Shown here one piece after another: positions 21,075 through 31,712 of a stretch of 64,000 nucleotides of DNA. How positions within the stretch are numbered: the stretch's first letter is position 1; the number at the start of each line of letters is the position of its first letter. Origin of the DNA: Takakia lepidozioides. Its lineage: Eukaryota > Streptophyta > Takakiopsida > Takakiales > Takakiaceae. The translations under genes and the position numbers were made by a program. Location: positions 35,480,042 through 35,544,041 of the forward strand of contig CM060734.1 of the NCBI GenBank assembly GCA_030704615.1, read 5' to 3'. The notes beneath the pieces are model-generated. The model had not been told where the DNA came from and ran no database searches. It was given only the letters and a program-made list of their open reading frames with translations.

Positions 21075-21623
21075 TCTTATGTACCTGGGATTGAACCCGT
21101 AGCAGTTGAAGGATAATTATTAAAGGAACGGGTTCTCACCATGGTTAACATATCAGAAACGATGGGATGATTAACGTGAAAGGGTATGAGCTGGCAAACA
21201 ATGACAGGGGGCTGAGACAGTAACCATGCTTCAACGTGGAAGGTAAAAGGAGGAAAGAAAAAGAAGCACGGCAGAGCAGAAAGGGAGATAGAGGAGAAGG
21301 AGGAAGATGATCGATCTGCACTGCCCTATGTTGATAGAATGTGATGATGCACGGTGTGGTGGAGGGGCGGACTGGACATAGTATTCCAGTACTGTGCATA
21401 GGCAGAATGGCATGAGATGAGTACATAGGTTGACAGCGAGATCTTTTGAACGAGGAGCCAGGCCAGAGTAGGATTGACGATCGCTTTGGTGATCTATCTG
21501 TAAAATTGTAAATGAGGAAAGTGGAATAAGAAAATGGCCTTGGCTGGATTCAGAGAGAGATGTGAGTCTGGTTGGATCAAATTGTGGACAATAATTAGAA
21601 AGAAGAGAGAGGGAACATAATAG
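21075..21623 (+). repeat. Gypsy-2 3' LTR
   Basis: Starts 'tcttatgtacctggg' and ends '...gaacataata', where the final CA seen in the 5' LTR is TA. It is followed by the target duplication 'gggtt' at 21624-21628. Confidence 0.9.
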
Positions 21624-21628
21624 GGTTG

Positions 21629-24230
21629 TGCTCACGTGAGCATGCTCACGTTGTGCTCACATGATACCAACCCCCGCCATTGGGTGTGTAATTTGCCTTG
21701 GCCTCTTGGGGGTTTTTTTTTTTTCCCCCCTCAGATTATATACAATTAATAAACAGGCTATGCATTTTACCCAATTAAAAACAAATAAAAAAACATATGG
21801 GAGATTTTGTACATACATAGGGTCCTCAACAAATTCTCCTACACCTAGTTTGAACTCATCCAATTTGATTGGGAGAAAATACCACTGCTTGGCGGTTATT
21901 TGTTTTTCTCTCCAATAACCAATGGTTACCTATTCGGTTAATGGCCAGGGATCCTATGTTCCAAGAGGTGATATTGAGTCCGTTGGTGTAGGTGTCATGG
22001 GAAGCGGGGGAGTGGTCGGGGGAGGGGGCAGGTGTGGGTATCTCATTTTGGGGTGTAATGGGTGGTGGGGGTTTGTAACCTGCAGGGGAGTAACGGCGCT
22101 AAGTGTTGGAAAGGAAAGGAAATTTATGGGTGATGGTGTGGTGGTCTTGGTCATATATATATATATGATCGTTGGAGGTGAAAAAATGAAGTAATGGTAA
22201 AAACAAATTAAAAAATTAAAAATTAAAATAAAAAATGGTCCAGTTAGAAGCCGGTAGAGGCTGGCATCCAAATAACCAGCCAATGAACCTTTAAAAGAAC
22301 TACCCAATACCCATCTGTTATTTGATAAGTTATTTAAAGTTTTTGCTAGCAACCAGAACCGGCCAAATGTTATCTCTAGCCATAAAATATTGTAATAACC
22401 GCAACCGGAGGTTAATATTAGTTTTTCAGATATTGAATTGACCGGACCCATTGGTTATGGAAAAACAATGAAATACCCGCCCAACATTAGAAAATATCAT
22501 TTAAAAAATTTGAAGAATATTTTAATATTTTAATATTTACTTTGATTTGTTTTTTTTTGTTTTGTTTTTTTTTTCCCAAGAGGGACAGAGGCCCTATAGG
22601 GTAACATGTTTATCGTGTATAGGTGTTACTTGTTTCTTAAGTGATGCTTTGAGGGCCTATGTGAGTAGTTAAGTTTCGCAAAGTTTTTAGTTTCTCAATT
22701 TTACTTTCACTGGAGAATATTCGAAAGGTATCTAGGGAATATCATTAATATTCGCTTGTGCTCGCGCATGCTCACGCGCTACCCAACCTCCCCAATGGCG
22801 AGGGATGAGGACAAAAGAATGCAAGAGAGAAACAAACATGGGGCAAACCAGGGAATGAACCGAAGACACTATTGAGAGTTAATTGAGGCACCTGAGTGAC
22901 ATGACTGGGGAAATCGTCCCTTGTCGATTTGGCCCCACAGAGACAAAAAGCAAGACATGAAAAGAAATTATATGAGCAATATGCGAAGGTGTCAGGCACA
23001 ACTTGAATGCGAAATGAAGTTGGTGAGGGCGAGCATTGCCCTAAGATGCAGAGAAAGACCTGAAGCAATTTCAGCATAGCCTTGTTGCTCTCGAAGCATC
23101 ATCTGTGAAATCATAAGAGGGTCTGAAAATACAACTTTCAGTGAATAAAATAAATTGAAAATAACGGAAATGTTCAATTTCAACTAATATATTGTATATC
23201 ATTTGCCAAAGACAAAAATAAATCTGTCCCCTTTCGTTTAAATAGGGGAAAAAAAAAACCCCCCTTTCTGAAATAACAAACTCATATATGCAGTAGTTTA
23301 TAAAAAACATAAATATAAATATAAATCAAACCCAGCCCACTGAGACCGAAAATGGGTCTCACAATTTATTTGATTAGGCAAGCGCATCGCGACTCACGAG
23401 GTTGTGTGGGATGCAGTGGCTTCGGTGGCTTGCAATGAATGATTCCACTCTTCGACACATGAACATTAATCTTCCATTCCTTCTTACTCGGTCAGATGTA
23501 CTTTCAAGAGTAGCATTAACAAAGGGAGCAGCTTCTTTGGAGCTGCTAAGGGAAATGAATGAGATTATCACGATCATCATTCCATGGACACATTCCTCCC
23601 ATCAGCTGTTGAGATTTTTAATTGAATGTATGCATCGTCATTTAATTGATGATTTTCTTTACAAATGTGCTTACCGTACAACAAAAACGAAATGCAATAC
23701 TGGAAGGCCCAACACGTCTTTTCTTGTAGCCGTCTTTAGGCATTGAGTTCTTATTGCTTTACAAAAGGCACAACCTATGTCTATTTTGCACCGGGAATAG
23801 GTGGCTGGGGCAACTTTATCTTGACTCTCCGCTCTTTTGATAAGTTTTTTAAAAAATAAATAAATAAATAAATAAATTTCTTTGTCTATAGATGATGTTA
23901 GATCGATTTGATTTGCTTTTTGTCTTTACAATTTTCCTTTGTTTATTGATTACTTCTCTATTTTAAGGTTCTTGATAACTCTTGTACGTTCACCTTTCTT
24001 TTTATTAAGCTTTACAAAGTTTTTCGACATTGTGTGACAAGATATGTTTTACGTGGGCTATGCCAAGTAGCTTGAATTATGTTGCTATATAAAGGGTGGG
24101 CAATGCCACCAAGGACAGGGACCCCCTCATCACACTTGTGTGTAAAAGATGTTCAACACAGACAATAGAGCAACCAACATTTTTTTGGCGAAGACGTTTT
24201 TTGTGTCGGTGTTGGATCGTTTGTTTTGCA
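21629..24230. other. AT-rich intergenic DNA without a recognised gene
   Basis: No protein family is recognised. Related 'ttgtgctcacg..catgctcacg' sequence followed by 'acccaac..ccccattgg/aatggcg' occurs near 21628-21685 and 22750-22800, so these may bound an old repeat. Long T or A runs are at 21713-21724 and 22551-22575. The frame 23402-23746 is open but resembles no family I know. Confidence 0.35.
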
Positions 24231-24240
24231 TTATTGTAAG

Positions 24241-24447
24241 ATTGGCAGCCTGCTCAGCGCTATCCTGAGCGAGAATGGAGAGTCCAGATCCAATGACCTG
24301 TCTTCTGAATGTGCGGGAAACCTCACATCATGCTTTTCCCAGACCGTGGAGCTGAAATGCGTACCCAGCTTGGCGATGCCACGAGACCCCAGACTCTTGC
24401 GAATGATGGCTTCCCAGCCTCCAGAAATTCCGCAAAAAGATACACAG
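24241..24447 (+). other. Exon-like 207-nt open segment, unidentified
   Basis: An AG acceptor at 24239-24240 and a GT donor ('acacag|gtaactg') bound exactly 69 open codons. Codon use looks coding, unlike the surrounding AT-rich DNA. The peptide is polar and includes 'SLAMPRDPRLLRMMASQPPE'. I do not recognise the protein. It could be an isolated exon of a host gene with long introns, or a gene fragment moved by a transposon. No partner exon was found within 1 kb. Confidence 0.35.
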
Positions 24448-24949
24448 GTAACTGTATTCCTTCAATTTTTTTTAATGGGTCTCTAGAGTTTACACTGTGT
24501 ACCTTTGATGAGCTATCTAGTGTCAGTCAGCAGAAACTCCACTCATGTTGGTAGAAGAATTTCCCTTTAGGTTCACACACTGGAGTGTAATTGACACCCT
24601 TGGGAGAGAGATGGATACTTATTACATTGTCCTGAGGCAACATACAAGTGGTGCAAGCATTTTGAGCTCAATCCTGGATGCAGATTGTTGGGTATCACAG
24701 ACGTAACACACATAATTGTTGTGCAATTTAGAGCGACAATTGTCAGTTGCACTGAGATGAACAAAAGGCAGATACAGATGCACCAACTAATTGTTCCAAC
24801 TTCCAAGCAAATGTAGAGCCTCCCAGGTCCAGTTGGGTTTTCTATCCACCAAGGTATGCAAAATCAGCTCACTAATGCCATAGGTCGCCCACAGCCAGCG
24901 ACAACCTGGTTACAAGAAATTGGGTATACGTGTGAGGGAGGGTATAGAC
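24448..24949. other. Intergenic stretch, nothing recognised
   Basis: No coding or repeat signature seen. Bases 24942-24949 'gtatagac' are the left target duplication of the tandem hAT-like pair. Confidence 0.4.
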
Positions 24950-25995
24950 CAGTGTTGGACGGATATGTTACTGAGAACATGACCTACGGGCCGGACTTGT
25001 CAATATGAAAATCCATTATAAACCCGCCGGGTCCGGCTAGTGGGATATTAAGATTTTTGTTGTCCGACTGATATGCATAATCTATGCTCATTGTCGGATA
25101 TGGATATAAAGGGTTTGTTATTATAGAAGCCCATTGGTCATGAATTTTATTTAAATAAATAAATGTTAAGTGACTCCAACTTCTCTAACACATTTTGGGC
25201 CTCCCTCATTTCATTGGAAATCACCAATTGCTGAAGTACCTCATGATCTTTGCCCTTATTTCGTTAACTATCACTAGTCATCACCAACCTGGGCCCACCT
25301 CTTCACATGCCCTCATTGTCCTCTGTCCACAAGCCCGCCCCGCCCCTCCAACACGGCCTATGCAGGGCTTTTGGCGACCCTCCTGGAGTCCTAAGAGCCG
25401 GGTTCCATGGGCACTCCCAAACGCGGCCAGGACGGAATCGCCCCTTAAAAATGAGAGGGGGTGGTTCCATGGACACCTTCCATTCACCCCTCTAGAAATC
25501 TTGGCACCAATAACCATGTAGGCCCATGACATAGTATAAGTTTTGGATGAGGATGTCAAAAATCATTCCCTCTCCTAAAATCTAGTAACTTACTTTGGAT
25601 GGAAATCAAGAGCACTTTGTAAGGCTGCGGGCCTGCTATAGGAAAGGACAGGTGTCAGTTAGGGGCACCATGAAACACTTGATTGCCCCCTTGTGAAGAG
25701 ACGTCTTTTTTGCACGCCTTCTCAAGGGGTGATTCGGTGGGGGCGCCTCTTAGGGAATATTCTATTTCGATCAATAGCGCCTAATTAATCTTGGGGGCGA
25801 TTAGGGGGGGGTTTGCAGCTGCCCATGGAACCCGGCTCTAACCTGCCTATACAGGTCTTGGGGTGGCCCTAGGGAGAGCCAAACCCACCTAGGCAGGTCT
25901 TGCGCCGGGTAAAGGGTAGGGATGGGCCCGGCGGTCACGGCTGGATATACCCATGTACATACCCAGCTCTGACCTATGTACCCGCCCAATTCCTG
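24950..25995. mobile_element. Non-autonomous hAT-like element X
   Basis: The left end 'cagtgttggacggatatg' and right end '...gtacccgcccaattcctg' form imperfect terminal inverted repeats of the CAGTGTTG type seen in hAT elements. Eight-base target duplications flank it: 'gtatagac' (24942-24949) and 'gtatagag' (25996-26003), 7 of 8 matching. No transposase is encoded. It abuts element Y and shares its right target duplication with Y's left one. Inside are an inverted repeat around 25395-25835 and GC-rich sequence. Confidence 0.6.
25395..25835. repeat. Inverted repeat inside element X
   Basis: 'agagccgggttccatgggca' (about 25396-25415) recurs inverted as 'tgcccatggaacccggctct' (about 25819-25838), followed on both arms by 'c..c.aaac'. 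A diverged direct copy, 'tggttccatggacac', lies near 25460. The arms could fold into a hairpin or mark a smaller foldback element nested in X. Confidence 0.45.
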
Positions 25996-26439
25996 GTATA
26001 GAGCAGTGTTGGGCGGGTATATGAATTACCCTGATATACCCGCTGGGTATATCAGGGTATATTGATATATATATACCCTGGTGTGGCAAGTTTAGGTACC
26101 CGGATGTATACCCTTATATCAGGGTATATTTTTATGATATACCTTTATCCTTATATTTACCCCGCATCAAGATGCTCAATATACCCTACTTTCCTGAAAG
26201 GTATATGTTAAAATGAAGGGTATATCTAATCAGGGTATATAAGGGCCTTTATGTGCCTTCATAGCCTTTGTGTGCTAGGTCTTTTCTCTTTTTGTTGTGT
26301 TGGTAGGGAGCCTTGAGCTATAAGAAAGCTCCAATCACAGCTAAAACAGATGCTACATATATATCATTCCTAAAATGTCATATAACCCAAACAATACCTC
26401 TTCAGATCTCGCATATATATATATATATATATAAAAGGA

Positions 26440-26480
26440 AACCTGACAGCCCACAATTTAGGTCCTTGAGGGGGGGATTT
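26440..26480 (-). repeat. SINE family A, isolated 3' tail
   Basis: On the minus strand this reads 'tcaaggacctaaattgtggg' then 'ctgtcagg', the same 3' module as the adjacent SINE. It is therefore a second, head-less tail directly downstream. It may be a partial tandem dimer or an earlier truncated insertion. Confidence 0.55.
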
Positions 26481-26712
26481 TTAATAAATAAATAAAAAAT
26501 AAAATAAAAAAATAAACCTTGGAGCGACAGCCCACAATTCAGGCCCTTGAGGAGGGGGAAAGATTAACCCCCTTTCATTTATGGGCCATGAGACCTACAG
26601 GACGATCAACGCCAGCACGAACAATCCCACACACGGGGCAGGGTAGCGGGTTCGAACCCGAACCACCAGAGCGACACACACTGTGTACTTACCAGCTGAG
26701 CTACCGGCCGAT
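26481..26712 (-). repeat. SINE family A, minus-strand copy
   Basis: The minus strand reads a tRNA-like head with box A 'tagctcagctgg' and a perfect box B 'gggttcgaaccc', then a body and the family 3' module 'caagggcctgaattgtgggc', ending in an A/T-rich tail at 26481-26516. It is inserted in hAT-like element Y. This copy has the best-preserved internal Pol III promoter in the window. Confidence 0.75.
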
Positions 26713-26879
26713 GTGTTTTTTTTTAAATCTCAAACCTCCTCCATCTTGCATTGGAAATTAACACCAAAACATTATGCAATATCTTATCAATTTTCTCTTA
26801 GATTGTTTTTTTTTGTGTGTTTTGTACATATTGAAGAACATCATATATTCCTTGAAACCATTAGGTTATATATCAATTG

Positions 26880-27085
26880 AAATAACTATCCATACCCGGA
26901 AACTATTCATACCCTCAAGGTATATTTTGGCATATATATCCATACCCGGGGGTTATATAGAAATCTGAAAAGTTAATTTATCCATACCCGGAGGGTGAAT
27001 ATTTTTTTGAGATTTCAATTTATCCATACCCAGAGGGTAAATGGTTTGACAAAAATAATTTATTTATACCCTAAGGGTATATTGA
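26880..27085. repeat. Degenerate 'catacccggagggt' minisatellite in element Y
   Basis: Five spaced copies of a 'tccatacccgg(a/g)ggt'-like unit occur at about 26890, 26940, 26980, 27023 and 27064, separated by 35-45 AT-rich bases. They resemble the element's own terminal 'atacccgc' sequence. Confidence 0.55.
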
Positions 27086-27117
27086 AATCAATATACCCGC
27101 ACAACACTGGTATAGAC

Positions 27118-27381
27118 ATATACTATACTTATTGAGCACTGCTGACTATAATACTGATGTGATTGCCAGACAAAAATAAATAAATAAATTGCGAGACATA
27201 TCAAGCGGAAACCCATTCATTGACCACCCACCATAGGCTCAAAATCTGGGTGGACTTGATGGATGGTGTGCCACAATTTCAAGATGAACGATTTCATCCC
27301 GTCGTCTAAAGGCAATGAAAATTTGTTACTTTTGATAAAAGGCAACAAAATTCCCCAATTCCCAACGGTGGCATTTTCGTG
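27118..27381. other. Short intergenic spacer
   Basis: No gene is seen. Includes a short 'aaataaataaat' run near 27175. Confidence 0.4.
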
Positions 27382-27395
27382 AGATTTAACCTAGT

Positions 27396-27625
27396 CCAAC
27401 AGCCAGCTCAGTTGGATATGCGTTGAGTGCCACCCAGATGATTGTGGGGTCAAATCCTGCTACCTTGATGTGGTATGTTCTTCTCCCCATTCCCTTGGGC
27501 GGTGTCCCATGCGAAAGCCTTCACGGCGAGGTTAATGTGAAAGAGTTTATATTCTCCTCTCACTATAATTAAGGGGCCAGGTGTTTCCCTCAAGGAAAAG
27601 AAAAAGAAAAAGAAAGAGAAAAAAA
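27396..27625 (+). repeat. SINE family A, full-length copy with target duplication
   Basis: The tRNA-like head ('agctcagttgg', weak box B 'gggtcaaatcc') is followed by the family body and 3' module and an AAAAG-rich tail. It is flanked by imperfect 14-bp direct repeats, 'agatttaacctagt' (27382-27395) and 'agatctaatccagt' (27626-27639). Three differences between them suggest an old insertion. Confidence 0.8.
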
Positions 27626-27639
27626 AGATCTAATCCAGT

Positions 27640-29060
27640 ACATGAGCTAGGTGGCCATGCAATGTCCAGCCGCTCCTCATTTGGACATATGTTTAGGATC
27701 TGCAGTGATTTTTCATATTTTTCAAAATGTCAAACATGATCATTAGGCATTTGAGGGAAGTTAAGAGGATGGTTATAACTATTTTCTACCACATTCTGTT
27801 ATTCTCTGATTATAGATGAAATGCTTATTTTCAATCACCTATGACTCAATGGTAAAAATGAAATGTACACCACACTTGCAAAAGAGAACCTAGACTTAGG
27901 AAGTAGCTGATAAATGGCTGAACTGCAAAATTATTAGGGGTGCTAAATGGTCGAGTTGCTTATAAGATGTATTATGAGCCTCTTCCAATATAAATAGGTG
28001 GTAATTTTGCTTTTATAAATGAATAAATTAGTATTTAGGTGGCTCAAACTAATAATTCAAATAAATTCATTAAACAAACATATATATTAATTCTTGGGTA
28101 ATATGTTTGCAAACAGAAATACAAGTTGTAGACGAACATAGGTTACTGCTGCGTCAATAGGGTCACTTACATTGTCTATGGCGAAAGCCCACCACTGAAA
28201 AAGGGCAAACCAGCATGGGGAAGAGGCTCTTATTTACGCTAGCTGGCATCATATATATATATATACATCTATGATGAATGTGTTAATATTTTTATTTCTT
28301 AAAATCAATAGAAAAATTTAGTTAATTATATGATTAAAAAAAATAAATCCTTATAATGCAATGAGATATACAATTAAGAAAATGATAATAGTTGAATAAT
28401 ATTTTTAATATTATGATATAATAATGGCAGCATTTCGTCAGCTTGGTCAGAGACTCGGAATGATAAAGATCACTCAAATATCATATCACATCTACTTGAG
28501 TTTATGGAGAGTTTCATTGGGGCTTAAGAAAAAACATTAACAAAATTTGTTTTTATTGGATGGATATCTTATGCAAAGAAGTCAGTGTAGTACTATGCTC
28601 ACGTAAGCAACAACAGTTTTTCAAAAACAATATATTCCAAGATACAGTTTTTCAAGATATTCCTAGAATATTAGATGGAATATCATTTTTACTTTCAATT
28701 ATCCTCAATAAAGCTCTCAAGGGCCTTTAAAAAAATTAAAAAAAGAAAAACAATTCCTCACTTGAGATGCGAGTCGCAACTCACATGCTACCTAATCAAG
28801 CACTCTTCATGGCGAAGGAAAATGGGTAAATGTAATAACATTTTGTGCTTTTAACCTATGAGATCATGTAATACAACAGAAAGCTCTTAAGATAACACAA
28901 CTTTTCTTAGTTGAAAGCTAAACGAGATTCCGACTTTATCTGCTATTAAAAGTGGATAGAAGTAGAGGATGTCAATGTCAGCCTATGGCACACCTTGTTC
29001 CTATCATGACTCATTCATATCTCATTAATATCTTTTCTACCTGAGATGGTAACCAAAAAA
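27640..29060. other. AT-rich intergenic DNA
   Basis: No reading frame or repeat family recognised. Contains short AT runs (28250-28265) and A-rich tracts. Confidence 0.4.
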
Positions 29061-29067
29061 CAAAAGA

Positions 29068-29323
29068 AAAAATACCATTGGAAAGCGCTTAATGTGGCCC
29101 ATCTTTTTGTAGTTGGAGCAATTTTCATTAGAGGACATCTACCTATAGCATTTTATAGGTAAAACAAGTGGGCCCATCATGGCCCACAAGATATATTGCT
29201 CGTTTGGTACCTTGGACTTAAACCATTTTAACCATTTTAGGAAATAAAGATACCATTGGAAAGCTCTTGATGAGCCCTAGCATTTTGTAGGTGGAACAAT
29301 TTTCAGTAAAGTTCATCTACCTA
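29068..29323 (+). repeat. Two direct repeats, ~178 bp apart
   Basis: 'ataccattggaaagcgctta' near 29073 and 'ataccattggaaagctcttg' near 29250 each start a block. It continues 'ttttgtag.tgga.caattttca' and ends 'catctaccta'. The two ~75-bp blocks are clearly related; their origin is unknown. Confidence 0.6.
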
Positions 29324-29818
29324 GGGTAATTTGAGTGTAAAGTGATTTCATGAATGGTGTATTGTAGTTCATTCCTCTTTGGGTAAGCTTTCTGGCCTAT
29401 CATGGCGCACCCCACCCTGACACGTTCCAAAACTGGGCATACTTTCTTGCACCATGGGCACACTTTGAGCGCCACTATGGGGCACATGCGCAGTGATCAG
29501 TGCTTCTACCCTAATGAGTGGGACTTGGCAATGCGGTTGCCGGAACCGTCCCAAAGATTCAAAAATTCCCACATACCCACACAAAAACTTTTTTTTGTAG
29601 TGGGGATGGGATGGCTATGATATTGGATAAACCACAACCATTTGTAAGACAATCTTGTGACATAACGATTGGGCCATTTGTAAAATGCTTGTGGATCATT
29701 ATTATAGCTAAACCTAGATACGTAATTGTTATAACATTTTTAAAGAAAATTGACTCATGTTGAAGCAGAGTGGTTACCCAAACCTCTCCCAGATTCTTGA
29801 TCCCACATGAAGGTTGAC
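29324..29818. other. Intergenic, nothing recognised
   Basis: Short frames on both strands (for example 29402-29620 plus) show no known motif. Confidence 0.35.
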
Positions 29819-29850
29819 CCACCCACCACCCACCACCCACCACCCACTTT
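29819..29850 (+). repeat. CCACCCA minisatellite
   Basis: Four to five tandem copies of a 7-base 'ccaccca' unit. Confidence 0.8.
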
Positions 29851-29884
29851 TATAGTTGGATTTGTTGGCATATGTGACATCAGA

Positions 29885-30165
29885 AACCAACACATACCAA
29901 GTGGTTATGGCGTGGTCGTGAGTTCAAAGCCACATAGGCGCGTATGCTGGATGTCACCATTATGGCCAAACCAGCTATGAAAACGGAGTAACCGGATCAA
30001 CTGGTTAGTTAATATGTGGGTAACTGAGGACTTTTGAGTCCCTAGAAGAGGTTTGAGCAACCTTGTTGCCCCATTACTGCCTTTAGAAGGTGTCCACCTT
30101 CCACATGGAAGACAGTAACGTTTTGGGGTGAGGTGGCAAGAGTCTTCCTTCCTTCTAATGACATC
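29885..30165 (+). repeat. SINE family B, long form
   Basis: A tRNA-like head with box B-like 'gtgagttcaaagccac' is followed by 'actttyragtcc', 'gtttgagcaacc', 'agaaggtgtccaccttcc' and 'ttccttctaatgac'. The same order occurs at 34797-35032. The 'ggtgtccaccttcc' and 'cttcctt' blocks also end the short copies at 31254, 33788 and 35267. Confidence 0.6.
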
Positions 30166-30626
30166 CGACATACATTTATGTGGGGCTTTGAACCCACTCT
30201 TATCTATAAAATGACTTTGTACCCGAAATCACATGGTCATGTCAACTTACATGGTCTAATGCACTTAACATTCTTAGCTTTATGTGGAGTCACGAACATA
30301 CATATAGATTCTAGTGACAACTAAAGGTCCAAGACTAGTTTTAGTATAGAGCAGGAATAGGGTGCCACATCATTGTCATCAATTGTTTTTAAGCTGCCCA
30401 AAATAAAAGTGAATTTTGAAGATCTTTTTTGCAAATCTGCTCTAATAACGCTTTCTCCTTTTCTTCACCAACGTCTTGTCGGCATTTTTTCATCTGCTCG
30501 GGAAACAAATAAAAAGAAAAAGAAAAAGAAAAAGAAATCAAAATTTTAATTTGTTTTTGCGAATGTGCTCTAGTATAATTTATTATTATTATTCTTCACA
30601 CATTCATTGTAATGTTACAACACTTC
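30166..30626. other. Intergenic, nothing recognised
   Basis: AT-rich; 'aaaaag' repeats near 30510-30535. No gene seen. Confidence 0.35.
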
Positions 30627-30766
30627 TAGATATTAATTATGATAAATCCACCAAGCAGAAATCAACGGTATGCCCATTTTGAAACCTCACAAGTTTAGAT
30701 ATTAATTATGATAAAACCACCAAACAGAAATCAATGGTATGCCCATTTTGAAACCTCACAAGTTTA
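30627..30766 (+). repeat. 69-bp tandem duplication
   Basis: The unit beginning 'tagatattaattatgataaa' at 30627 repeats at 30696 with about five differences, ending 'cctcacaagttt' both times. Confidence 0.85.
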
Positions 30767-31253
30767 ATTACTTGGTTTTGTGGTAAGCACATTTAAATTG
30801 ATTAATATACTACTGTAGTATATATATATTATAAACATGAATAGCAATAGCTAATGAAATGTCAAAAAATTTAATGTTAAATTTTTGTCTCTTGTCTATA
30901 TTTTGGATAATTAAAATATTGATCCATTAAATTATTATAATTACACATTAACCAACTCTATAATAGATATTAGATGTATGTACATCTATTTAGTCTCTAT
31001 CTTTAAATATTTTAAATCTACTTGTTGAGATTTTGATTTAAGAAAATCTTTATAGAATCCACCCTTGATAGGAGCAGTAGCCATAAAATGCAGTGGCTCT
31101 TAATTACATCAGCTCTAACCCCAACGTTGCCTAAATCCCGCAAAAGTATGGTCAGATTGTACTCCTCAATTAAGTTTTTGTATAATTTGAATATTGACTA
31201 GTAGTGTGGATCTATACCATAGTAGTTATAGATATACTTTGATGAGTTGATGA
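30767..31253. other. AT-rich intergenic DNA
   Basis: No recognisable feature. Confidence 0.35.
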
Positions 31254-31392
31254 TAACCAAGTTTTAGCCAAGCGGTAATAGGCACAACCTCCGAAGTCGT
31301 TGTGTGTGAGTGTGGGTTCAATCCACCGACTAGTATCACAAAGGTCTCCACGTTCCAATGGAAGCAGTATGAGGTGTCATACTATACTATGC
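31254..31392 (+). repeat. SINE family B, short form
   Basis: Box A-like 'tagccaagcggtaataggc' and box B-like 'gtgggttcaatccac' are spaced as in a tRNA. They are followed by 'aaggtctccacgttccaatg', 'gaagcagta' and 'ggtgtcatac'. Confidence 0.65.
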
Positions 31393-31636
31393 TTGACTTG
31401 TTTATCAAATTAATTGGTATTATTACAAAGATCCTACTTCTATTTTTGCAAAACTGACACTGTAAAGAAACAAGTGTCACCATAAGTGCGCTTCCCTATA
31501 GTACGGAAGTTGACCTATAATATCGTTAACGGCTCGTTGTTGGTTAAACTAGTACGGTGCATATGAGATGTAAAGATAAAAGATAAAAGACTCCGATCGA
31601 ATCCAACACAAATAAAAAAATACATATGCCTTTAGG

Positions 31637-31712
31637 GCACACAGCCACCCTACAAGTGGTTGTGGTTCAAAGCCACATATACCGTACCTACCTATGCTGT
31701 CCGACATTAAAT
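31637..31712 (+). repeat. SINE family B head fragment
   Basis: 'agtggttgtggttcaaagcc' followed by 'ctatgctgtccgac' parallels the head of the long copy at 29885-29960. Confidence 0.45.

Larger units (their letters stand above)
15744..21623 (+). mobile_element. Gypsy-2: complete chromovirus (Ty3/Gypsy with chromodomain)
   Basis: A 5.88-kb element with LTRs 15744-16287 and 21075-21623 and a perfect 5-bp target duplication 'gggtt' (15739-15743 and 21624-21628). PBS and polypurine tract lie at the expected places. Gag, protease, RT, RNase H and most of integrase share one reading frame, as in chromoviruses encoding a single gag-pol. Integrase ends in GPY and a chromodomain, which in known chromoviruses steers integration toward particular chromatin. 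In-frame stops (16885, 18196, 18913) and frameshifts (near 16600, 20030 and 20405) inactivate this copy. The clade within chromoviruses was not determined. Confidence 0.93.
26004..27109. mobile_element. Non-autonomous hAT-like element Y
   Basis: The left end 'cagtgttgggcgggtatat' and right end 'atatacccgcacaacactg' are inverted repeats with one mismatch over the first 16 bases. Target duplications are 'gtatagag' (26003 side) and 'gtatagac' (27110-27117). The interior is dominated by variants of 'gggtatat' and 'atacccgg' in both orientations, as if the termini had been multiplied. SINE copies are inserted at 26440-26712. No transposase is present, so it would depend on an enzyme encoded elsewhere. 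Confidence 0.75.

Noticed and set aside
22130-22160. (AT)n run as a possible promoter
   Set aside because: Simple microsatellite without other core-promoter features or a downstream gene.
23402-23746. 114-codon plus-strand frame
   Set aside because: No recognisable motif; antisense frame equally open; no splice or start context.
26640-26712. Possible tRNA gene on the minus strand
   Set aside because: Box A and box B are good, but the sequence continues into the SINE family A body and shared 3' module, and no tRNA cloverleaf closes. It is a SINE head.
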